Assembly: GCA_000499405.2 (NCBI GenBank)
Contig: HG738137.1
Span: forward strand, 5,022,001 to 5,086,000
Length of the DNA stretch: 64,000 nucleotides
Reading direction: 5' to 3'
From: Onchocerca volvulus
Lineage: Eukaryota > Nematoda > Chromadorea > Rhabditida > Onchocercidae
A program made the position numbers and the translations under genes. The first letter of the stretch is position 1. Each line of letters opens with the position of its first letter. The notes below the pieces were generated by a model that was not told the origin of the DNA, did no database searches, and worked only from the letters and a program-made list of their open reading frames with translations. This document shows positions 47,501 through 57,955 of this stretch, piece by piece.

Positions 47501-50462
47501 TCAAATAGAAAAATAGGTATTTTAGATTTATATCCTTTAGATTATTGGCTTGTATTTTGTTATGAGGTCATAACCAAGCTCTTTACCAAGCACTAAAATG
47601 ACTTATAATACTTTCCAACTGATCAAATAATTAAGCAAAGTTTATGTTTAAAAGTTTTTAGGAATTCTGCTATTTTCTTTGTCATATTGATTTAATTGCG
47701 AAAATCAATCAATTCGAATTATTGAAAATGAAATAACTTAAATACGGGTTAATCTTGTGATTTTTTTTTTATTCATTAACGTCCGCAAACTTTCTCTTTC
47801 TATACAGGTATATCTTGCTGATTGTTCCAAAACAAAAGATATATGTGAGAATCTGAAACTGACTAAATTTCCGAAATGGGTCCTGTTCAAAAAACAAGGA
47901 AGCTATGAAATATATCATGGTTTTTTTTTTTACTGTATCATAAAGTATTGTTTTTCATTTTTATGTGATTTCAGCGTAATTCAAATATTAGGTGCTAAAT
48001 GAGAGTTGGATTTAGGATTAGGAAGTCCTGGGTAGGAATCTTTGAAGTCTTGAAGAACTCTTTTTTAATGCAGGGAAGATGGAAACAGTACATGATATTG
48101 CCCGTTTTGCTACAGAAAGCCATTCTTCACCACTTGTTACTCTTACGCCCGAAACCTATGCATCCGCTATTGATTCCGGTGATGAATGGCTTATCGATTA
48201 TTACGCCCCAGTAAGCTATTTATTATTTTTCGTCGGTTTATCAATTTCGATTTTTTCTGTTTGGCACTTCATTTTTTCAGTGGTGCCCACCTTGTTTGCG
48301 TTTGTTGGGAGAATTGAGAAGGCTTCATAACTATGTGGAAAATATTAAAATTGGGACTTTTAACTGCGATCAGCATGGTGACATTTGTAAAAAAGCGAAT
48401 ATTAACGCGTAAGTTTTTAGAATGGTACGATAAAAACTGTGAATTTCCTTTTCCTTTTTCTCTCAGAATTTCCTATAGCGAACAAGATTTTTACAAACAT
48501 TTTCAAATTTACCATTTCTGTGAATTAGTGGAAAAAAAGAGGATATTTGATTGATATTACTGATATTTCTGACCAAAAAAGTGCTCTACTGCTCTTAAAT
48601 TTCATTATACACTTATATATTTTTTCTTACTCATTTTGAAATCGCACTTTTTCAGTTATCCAAATATACTGTGGCGCAGTGGTGATAGATATTCCGCGCG
48701 TACAGGTTATTTGGATGTCAGCGCAATAGCGGAATTTATTGAAGTTAGTCCAGAAAGTCTGGTGTCGCTTAAAGTGTTAAAAAAATCTTAAATAATTTAT
48801 TTTCAATTGTTCAAATAAATATTTCAAAAAATATGATCAGGATGCACGTAATCCAATAGTGGTCAACTTATCACCATCGGATTTTGATTCACTGATTTTG
48901 GATCGAAAACAAGACATTGTTTGGCTGGTTGATTTTTATGCACCGTGGTGTGGTCCTTGTAATCAGGTATGCATTAATTATGCCTGTGAAAATTAGAAAT
49001 ATTAAGCTTTTTAAACATTGGACTTTTAATCGCTCTAAATTTACGCTAGTTGTTTTATTGGTATATTTGTTTGATACAATGATACATGTTCAATTTTGAA
49101 ATGATATCAGTTAGTACCTGAGTACAAGAAGCTCGCTCGAAATATGCGCATGAAAGAATTTATTCATTTTGGAATGGTAGATTGTGATCAACATCGACAT
49201 CTGTGCATAAATTTGGGTATCCAAAGTTATCCAACTATTCGCCTCTATTCTTCTGGTTCTAACGCCATGTGAGTATGAATATCAAGCTCTCACTAGTTTT
49301 TTTAGTGTTAAAAAAAATGTTACGCAGATAGCTTCAAATGCTTATGTAATATTTTTCCATTTATGTAACTGTCGCTATAATGAATGGAGTTGTAACTCTT
49401 TGTTTGCTTACATTTTATTGAAAGTATGCTATATGCAGGCTTTCATATGCATGATTATCTGTCTTTTTCTAAGATTAATCATGAAAGTAGGCTTGTAGAG
49501 ATTATCCTTCAAACTGGTGGCGTGATCATCGATCCATGGAGGTATGGCTGAGAAATTATTTGCCATCGAAAGTTATCGTCATGGGAAACGATTTCTTTGC
49601 CAAAGTGTTGAATGATGATGCGCCGTGGCTGGTTGACTTTTTTGTCACTTGGTGCTCACATTGCATTGAATTTGTGCCTGTTTTTGAGCATATTGCCGAA
49701 GTATGTTAAAAAAATAAGCTTACAATTCTATGAAATTTAAACAATTGCAGAAAGTGATAAACAAAATCTTCGCTAGCATCTTTCTGTCCTGAACTTTTTG
49801 AAGTCAAAAGATTTATTTTTAAAGTAATTAGAATTTTTTTCGTTATGTTCATTTATATAATATTAGAAATCTCTCTTCGAAATTTCTAATGGAATGAATA
49901 ATTTGATTTTGTTTTTCTGGTATTTTTCTTTGTCATTTTTTTCGATGTTTGCCTCATTCAATCGTTTGAAGCAATTGATACTATAGATTAGTGCGGAAAT
50001 GAATTATTTTTTCTTTTAAATATTTGACATTTTGAATCGTTGGAGAAATATTTGCATAAGCAGCATCATTATGTGCAGAGCATTTTTTTTTTTTAATAAT
50101 AATTTTTCAATTTTCAGAATTTACACGCTTATTTAGTTGAAATGCAAATAACGATACGTACTTATAATTTTTTGTAGTTTTCCGCTTTCAGTTTAATTCC
50201 TATTCCTTTTAATTCGATTCTTTTCTAGATTCTCGAGGGCCGTGTAAAATTTGCGAAAGTCGATTGTGGACTTTGGCCAAATGTTTGTCAAAATGTTGGT
50301 GTCACCGTTTATCCTACTGTTCGATTCTACAGCGGTTCACGAGACAACCATATTCAAATAGCTAATGGAGTCCATATTGAATCTCAAAATGCAGATACTA
50401 TTATACATCAGGTTGAAAAAGAATTGACTAAAACAGATCTTCTTTATAAGACTGAGTTATAA
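44520..50462 (+). CDS. DNAJC10: ER DnaJ/thioredoxin protein ERdj5 (DNAJC10, DNJ-27)
   Basis: Sixteen exons close in frame to 777 residues (human 793): 44520-44684, 44993-45161, 45372-45508, 45571-45696, 46036-46232, 46901-47048, 47113-47212, 47385-47491, 47808-47919, 48074-48210, 48281-48408, 48656-48743, 48841-48966, 49111-49268, 49499-49700, 50229-50462. A signal peptide (MHFIFISQFLLFLIILCVSG) precedes a J domain with HPD at 50-52, which would recruit BiP. Then come thioredoxin domain 1 (CSHC, 148-151), two inactive thioredoxin-like domains (exons 5-9), and thioredoxin domains with CPPC (468-471), CGPC (575-578) and CSHC (685-688). The C-terminus is KTEL, a KDEL-like ER retrieval signal. 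ERdj5 reduces disulfides of misfolded proteins for ER-associated degradation. In human the last two active motifs are CHPC and CGPC. C. elegans DNJ-27 is the named ortholog. Confidence 0.96.
47262..47381 (+). repeat. T-rich tandem repeat in DNAJC10 intron 7
   Basis: Repeated units of the form TTTTTTCTTTTTTTATTTTTAA are flanked by two copies of ATCAAATCAATTTAATTTTTT. They sit immediately upstream of the acceptor at 47384 and act as a greatly expanded polypyrimidine tract, probably grown by slippage. Confidence 0.75.
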
Positions 50463-53400
50463 AGATTATTCTCATAGATCGAATATCTGTTTTACTTTAA
50501 TGTCTTAAATTTAATGAGTTAATAAAGGATGCAGGAATTTCTATTTAACTATTTCCAAAATCTTACTTTTTGGACTGCTAATACAGTTAGCTAATGAAGT
50601 AAAAGATCAGTGAAAACAAAATTTTATATATGGAAACTACCCATGGATACTTCTGAAATTATTGAAAATATTTTTACGTTGAAGTATTAATAATGAATGT
50701 ATATATTTATTGATGTGCATTCTGCGTTCTTTTTTTTATATGTTTTAGATATGTTATTTTGTTTTTCAACTTTTCCTGACATATTCTCAATTGCAGAAAT
50801 TTAATTATTGGATAAGACATTACATTACAGTATTTTAAGTTTCGTTCTGTTTTTTTTTTCCTCATTCTAGATAATTCATTTTTTGCAATTATTGATACAA
50901 GCATTTAACATAATATTTCATGTTTTTCCATTCTTTTATGCATAATTACGTATTTCTGTTAAACAGATCCATTTTCTATCTTATTTATTTATTTCTATCT
51001 TTTCTAGAATTGATTTTTAAAATCAGGTTCTTGTTTTCCCAGATATTTATGAAACTAAAATAACTCAACATTCCGTTGACTTCCGCCCGTATTCGAATTT
51101 TGCGGTTTTTATTTTCTAGAATTTTTTTGATAAACTAAATCATTTTTATTACCATTTGTCTGTCATATCAAAATTCTGTTATATTTTTTTTCCGTTTTCT
51201 TTTTTGTGTGTTTTTCTTTCACTTAATTTATTAACACTTCACCATAATGTTTATAATCGAGCTTCATTTAAGTTGATATTTAATTACGATTAAAGACTAT
51301 TGGTTTAATTTCTTCTAACAACTGATATTCAAATAACATGAATTAGTTAATCATGGAAAAGAAAACATGAAAACACAAAGCGGAAACAAATATAACAGTT
51401 ATGATAACGATCATTTTTATGAAACGGGATTTTGATTTGTTTTTCAGTTTGAACCGACTTTCTTTTTGATTATAGTTTGTCATTCAAGAAATTTATTTGA
51501 AGAGTTATATTTATATCTCTTGCTCACTAACTTATTTTTCTGGATAAAACAATTACCTTATAAAAATGAACGTGGATGAGAAAAAATACATCGTTTCAAA
51601 ACAAATCTTCGTTTCTTCATTTTCTTTTTCCTAATTTCTGAAAGTCTATAATACATTGCAGCATAATATTTCGCTATTATCGGTTCTTTCTTGTCATATT
51701 CCTCATTTTCTAGAATTAACGAAGATTAAATTTAGAAATACATTTTTCAAGGTGAAGTCCTTAACAAAAGAATGAATAAAGTGGAATACCGTTCTTGGAG
51801 AGTTGGAGGTCATGATAGAATAAATAATGCCCATCACAAATAACAAGCAATTTGCAAGTTTTTGCATGTATTTTCTAATGAATTTCTCTACTGCACTGCT
51901 TCTTTCCCTTTACTTTCACGCCCGCAAATTCTCGAATAGTTCATCGTCAATTACCTAGAGTATAAACAAATAATGTGCTATATGAAGCATTTAAAAAAAA
52001 AAGCTAGTATGAAAAACAGATTAAATTCGAAAATTAAAGATCATTTGATGATTCAAGAAATATGATTAAATTCTTTGCAAAAATTGCATATTGAAAAAAC
52101 TGCAAAAAAAAAAAAAAAAAAAGAAATATTTTCTGTGAATAGTACAACTTTATACCTCTCGAAGGCATTCTGTGAGATTAAATCTTTGAACAATAAAAAT
52201 TTGCTTTTTCTTTTAGCTCATTATTTTATTTTGGATCACTTTACCATTTCTTTCGCTTTTCTCACTTACTGTTACCAAAAATGTTAGCTGATATTTGATT
52301 AAACTGTGAACATTTTCTTTCCATATATTTATGTAATAAAATTTTGTTGAAAATTAATCAAAATTTCCATTCTTAAACATAACCTTCGTCTTTGCCCTTA
52401 AGTGCATACCGAAAAGAATTCAAGTTTAAATTTGATTTTAAATTGATTTCGCAATTTTTAAACAAAATTTGATTATTCGATAGTTTTTGAAAATCTGTTA
52501 GATTATCTTTCTTGCGAATATTTTTTGCCATTACATTACTCCTTCTTGAAAGTTCTATAGACTATTTTCAAATTGCTGCTATTACTACATAAGCAGCAAC
52601 TTTTCCTCCGTGAATTCTCTCCGCTTCCGAGTCGATTAGTGGTGCTACTAATTCCTATACCGGAAGTCTCCCGCGTCCTCTTCCTCCATCTAAACGTAGA
52701 TTCGGAGACCGTCGACCCTATGGGTGACCTTCGCCAGCATTTTCATTATCACCCACAGGCATTACTCTATCCTTTTGTTGCTGTCGCCCTCCTCTCCTTT
52801 CCGGATCCCTCAAATAATAGTTAAATACTTCATACAGAATTGAAACTCACTTTATCACTTCATACAACATTGAAATTGATATAGAATCCCAATATTTTTA
52901 ACTTTCTTTAGTTTTGAATGTTAACATCCGTAAAATATTAGCCACAAACAAACATCAAAAGTCGAACTTGATGACCTCGCTGATTATTTAGCGTGACAAT
53001 GAGTCATGATAGGTGTCATCATGTCCCTATCCCCAAAACTATCTTCTATCTATACATGTTATAGAGATTGCGACGAAGAACATGCACACACACACACACA
53101 CACATCAACCACCAATCCTTTAAAAATATTAATTAATGGAATATACATGTATGGTACCAGAAAATTGACTATGCTACTTGTTTTCGATATTCATTCTACA
53201 TATTTACTAACCATCCAAAAATAATTAATGCTACTTATTTTGGTATTTAAAAACAAAAATTTCGGAAAAATTTATCTGAATCATATATACATATTTGCTT
53301 TGCTAATAAATTTTAAGAACATAAAATTGGAATATTTTCGTCTCAGAACTGTTACTGCAAATAATGATTTAACATTTCCAAGTTGAAAATAATTTAATGA

Positions 53401-54351
53401 ATAATCGTGAAAATCGAAAAAAAAAAATCATTTTTAAATCTTAATGTCAAAGAGAAAGAAAAGTACAGCAAATTTTAGTAATACGTCAATATATTGCAAA
53501 GTAAAAAAGTAAAGAACTGCAAGACAACCAGTGGAACAACAATTTAATGACCAGGAATCAACAAGGTTTTGTTTCTATACATGATCCCTATGTTAATAAC
53601 GACATAAAATTCCCAAAATATACATGAAACGGCATGTTAACAACCATCTAAAATAACATATAATTCGGTAATTCATAAAGTAAAAAATTAGCAGAAGCGA
53701 GGAAATTCAATCAAATTCAAAATCAATATATACGTAATTAAAATTTTATACGTAATTAAAATTTTTTAATTGCGGTGATATCCGCACAAATTAGAGCACT
53801 AATCAAATATTCTTAAATCATTCGACAGTTTAATAAAGAGAAGGAAGAAGCCCAAAAAACTTTACGTAATAAATAAGGCAACGTAGGATGAATTATCGAT
53901 ATTAAAGTTAATAAAAAAGAATATAAATTCATTGCAACTGCAACTCATTTGCTCAGAAAACAAATCAGTTTACAGGGTAAACATGACAATACATTGAATA
54001 CAATTATACAATAGGGAAAAACAGATAGAATGGAATAATCCTTCCTCGCAATTTCCTGAAATTTAATCCACTCAGTAGCGTAACTACAGACAAAATGATG
54101 GGTGAAATTTTGAAAAAGATTACTGTTTTTAAATAAGATGATATGACAGAGATTATTTAATATCAATACAATTAGCAAAAAAGGAGAAAAATAATTAATA
54201 GTCAGTCAAGAAAAGCAAGACGTAAAATATTTCGAATCAGAGCTATTTAATGAAACGTTTCACATGAGTAATTAGCACATTTCAATGCAAGAAGTGCATT
54301 TAATTAATGTATGCTGTTTTTTATAACTGTATATTATTCATAACGATATGA
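50463..54351. other. Gene-poor AT-rich region
   Basis: Apart from the GC-rich pseudogene-like island (52568-52822) and a CA dinucleotide tract (about 53083-53103), I see no coding exon. The part nearest 50463 is the DNAJC10 3' UTR and the part nearest 54351 is the 3' UTR of the minus-strand geminin-like gene. Confidence 0.5.
52568..52822 (-). pseudogene. RG-rich protein remnant with two in-frame TAG stops
   Basis: On the minus strand one frame stays open across this GC-rich island except for two TAG codons. It reads as Arg/Gly-rich, RNA-binding-like sequence (RDPERRGGRQQQKDR, GDNENAGEGHP, then LRLDGGRGRGRLP). This composition resembles the C-terminal tails of Y-box (CEY) proteins or other RG-rich RNA binders. 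G+C content is far above the flanks, typical of coding origin. No introns, poly(A) tail or start were identified. It is either a decayed retrocopy or a dead exon; the parent family is inferred from composition only. Confidence 0.45.
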
Positions 54352-57300
54352 TCAAGTTTTCTGGGATATGTTATTTTCATTTCTTTCAACCTCCTTATTT
54401 TCGTTCAATTCAGATTCGTTAAGATGTTCGATACTTTCTTTGACAGAAATATAATGCTTAAGTGCCAAATAATCTTCCTCTTTCTCCGCAATTTCTTCAT
54501 TTAGTTTGGCAAGATGAATCGATAACTACAATGTATGCTTTTTTTGATTCAGCTGCCATAAAAATTTCAATGTTCATACTGTTGAATAAAATGCTGACTA
54601 ATTTTTCAACTTCATCATATATTGCACTTAATTTTTAGAAAATAATTTCCATATAAAAATATTATCCGTTTTGAAATTTCTCACCAAAAAAAAAAAAAAA
54701 AAAAAAAACAATTCCATTTTTATAACTAGCTGTACTCGCCCACACTCAGCGAATCCGGCTCCAGCTAGTCTATATAACTAAAAATACAAATGTTCGTTTG
54801 TTCAAAATATTAAATCTCTGAAAGTTCTTAAACACGCGCCTTATCCATATTAGTTCAAAATCTTAAATATCGGAAGTTCTTATCTACTGCTTTGAAATTT
54901 TGACATACGAATGCGCATATTTTTATTTATACGTACTGCATTCGAATGCGCATGTTTTTATATACACGTGTTGCATCTTGCATTTCGTATAATCCAGCTG
55001 ATGATTATAGTTTGAACTCCCCTTCCTCTCTCCTCTTCATCCCCTAACATGAGGGCTCAAACCATAACCATCAGCTGGGGTTGTCCCACAATGCAAGGCG
55101 ATTGTAGTCGCGTAATTGCTAAATACGGAGTCATTTCTGACGCTGATCTGTTTCTCGTTGAGTCTTCCAGCCACTCTTAGCCTGTCGCGTTCATTCTCTT
55201 CAGAACGAAGCAGATCTGAAGCTGCAGAACACGATCGACGTGCTCGTAACCGTGTATTCTTTACTCTAGCTGCATGTCGCTCTACTCGCATTTGAGTCAT
55301 TTTTTGTTTATTCGCTCGTTCGCTGCTGCCCGTTCTTTCTCAGTTTGATTTAATCGTCGCAATACTCCCGTTCTGCGAGTATAATGAATTAAGTCCGATC
55401 TTCTGCGAAGTATCTGGATGAACTAAAGCAGATCGATTGCACCAGAATTGTCCTCGAAATTATTAGAGAATATCCAAGCAAATTAATCATTGGATTATTC
55501 TTCTCTTTGTTACTTGTAGAGAAGAACAGAGTTCCTTGACTGTCGATTTGCTACTACTGCTGCGTCGATCTGTATCGTTGTAAAAAAACTGCCGCTGTGT
55601 CGGTGCAGTAACTCCGAACCGAACTGTTGGTTGATTGTCGAATTACAGATTGATTTTGCTTCAAAACCCGAACCTTTTAAATCTTTTTAGGCTACCTCTC
55701 CTTTCCTGAACTCCAACATGTCGACTTATGATTGGTTGATCTCATTTTGTTTATCTGTTAATCGAAATGTTTTGGCGGAAACATGTTTAACTTTATGGAG
55801 AGATTAAAAAAAGAGGCGTATCTGTATGGAAAACGCGCCTATTTAAATGCAATGTTTTCTCAAAATTTCAAATTAATCGGTAAAAAGTTTGTGTAAAAAT
55901 GAATGCAAGAAATAGGAGCGGTGAATGCAGAAAGTAGACTGGCCAATAAACTTTGTCCGCTCATGAAGGCGTGATGCTGGACGTGGTCAAAAAATTCAGT
56001 CCGATCACTTATTTTTACCTGTCACGGACGTGATATGCAAAAAAAAAGTAAATATTTCTGTATAAAAGAGAGGGCCATTCGAATGCAAGGTTATATCAAA
56101 TTTTGAAAGCAATCGGTGAAGAAATTTCGGAGATTTAAGGCTTCTAACGGCGAACATTTACATTTTTATTTATGTAAATAAATAGATGTTCATTTCTTCA
56201 AATGAGCGATTTCTATGTAAATAAGTCAAAAAATATTTTAAAAATGACTTTGTTGAATTTTACATATTTTTACAATGTCTTCTTACTCACCATAATAAAA
56301 AATCATGAATTCAGCATAAACAGACCTCAAAATTTATTTGTGCTTCTCGTTCACTTTCAACATATAATCGCTCTTCTAATCGACGCCAGTAATTTGCGCT
56401 AACTTCCGATGATCTCAAATCTTCAGCTGTTAATTCTGGCAACTTAGTATTAACTATTACATCGGTTTGTATCGCAACCTGAAAAAAAAAAGACGAAAAC
56501 AAATACAAGAGATGTTTAAAGTTTGCATTTCTTCAAATGAACGATTTTTATGCGGAAAAATGACTAATAATTATCGATAAAAAAAAATTTTTTTGAAGAA
56601 AAAAAAGTTTGAGGCTGTTCCCATGATTATTACTTTTTGAACAAAAAGGTGGTCGCCTAAATTTCGCCATACTTTTGCTTTGACCATAAAAGTTTTATAT
56701 TTTCAGACAATGCTCAAAATACTGGATATTATGCCTTTCAGTTCCTCTGAATTAATTGTTTTTTTCAATCTAAAACCATTGAAATATCAATCTTTAAACA
56801 ATATATTTTTTCACTATCTTTAGCCCGTAAGAGAAAAATGTATGAAGACACAAGAGAAAAATATATATATTTGTTTGCCTGAACTCTCAAGATATATGCT
56901 GGATTGACATGAATTCAAGCAAAAAAGCAACCTAAAATTGTTACCTAAAAGCAGCCCATCAGAAGAATAGTGAAACCACAAGGCTGCTAATGGGACAAGT
57001 TAAACAAACAGAATCTCAACAGTATTCGGTGACTTATGCAGAAGTTCCAGAACTTTTGTTTCGTTCAAGTTTTCTTCAATGTTTATCAAAGTCCTTTTCG
57101 GATCCCAATTCTCGGTTTTCGCTCCATTTTGCTCATTTCCACTCTTAACATTAGTTTAGGCACTTATTTCTATACGGAAACTCTAAAACTAGCTCATCAG
57201 AAGAATAACAAAACAATAATATTGGAAATCGGACAAATTAAACAAAGAAAACCTCAACAGTATTCGATGACCCATGCAGAAATTCCACTTTACGAACTTT

Positions 57301-57955
57301 TGTTTCATTTAAATTCTCTTCAATGTTTACCGAAGTCCTTTTCAGGTTCTGATTTTCCGTTTTTGCTCCATTTCGCTCATTTCCATCCTTAACATTAGTT
57401 TAGACACTTAATTTTATTCGAAACTTTTTCAACTGATTCAACAATGAGATAATCGAACAACACTAGTGTTGGTAATCATATTGATACTATCTGGCAATAT
57501 TCGAATCTCACATCTAGACGGATGATGGTTAATTTCCCACTGCAAACTTTAGTTTTACTTTGACAGGAGCTAAGAAAATGAAATAAAGTTTATGGAAATC
57601 GAACATTTAACAAAGGAAACATCTCATAGCAATTTGCAGAATGGATTTCTGTCGAGATGGTAAACTGATGCTCAATACAATTTATCAAGAGTAACTTCTG
57701 CCGCCGAATTATGCTTCGCATAATGCATAAAAGAGAATGTCCCAAACTTTGAGAGAAATCATACAATAAAACAACTTAAGCGGATCAATAAAACTAAAAT
57801 ACTAACTTTTCTCGTTTTTGTGCAATTTATATATTTCAACAATCATATAGTACCTTGGCATTTGTTATAATTGTTTTCGAACGTTTCAGCTCTCCTGCTT
57901 TCCACGTCGCATGTGTTGATATATTCTGCACCTGGCAAAGTGCTCCGCGTATCAT
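54352..57955 (-). CDS. GMNN: Geminin-like DNA replication licensing inhibitor
   Basis: Three minus-strand exons, 57955-57854, 56478-56326 and 54525-54352 (stop), join in phase 0 to 142 residues (human geminin 209). The identifying part is the YW-containing coiled coil: SANYWRRLEERLYVESE, then LSIHLAKLNEEIAEKEEDY, then HLNE. It parallels human geminin ([20 protein letters not shown], then IARLKKENKEL, then ERLNGE). Near the N-terminus, RGALCQVQN fits the APC/C destruction box RxxLxxxxN, the motif that times geminin destruction. Geminin binds Cdt1 and blocks re-licensing of origins. The ATG at 57955 lies 18 bases after an acceptor (CTTAG), so trans-splicing there would give this start. An additional upstream exon cannot be excluded, because the frame stays open to the acceptor. 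Confidence 0.7.
54730..55900. mobile_element. Degraded transposon-like insertion in a geminin intron
   Basis: The region is richer in G+C than the flanking intron. On the minus strand (about 55420-55037) it codes in two frames for Arg/Glu/Ala-rich sequence: NQTEKERAAANERINKK, frameshifted near 55310 into VERHAARVKNTRLRARR and SEENERDRLRVAGR. Such 'ERxxxxR' repeats are typical of the N-terminal region of Helitron-type Rep/helicase proteins in animals. No Rep or helicase motif and no defined ends were found, so the class is tentative and the limits approximate. The element is broken. Confidence 0.4.
56944..57419 (+). repeat. Tandem duplication, about 238-bp unit, geminin intron 1
   Basis: Two adjacent diverged copies (about 56944-57181 and 57182-57419) share, in order, CATCAGAAGAATA, CTCAACAGTATTCG, a CTTTTGTTTC segment, AAGTCCTTTTC and TTAACATTAGTTTAG. 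Further weak copies may follow to about 57640. No coding potential is preserved. It is probably a satellite-like local duplication. Confidence 0.8.
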
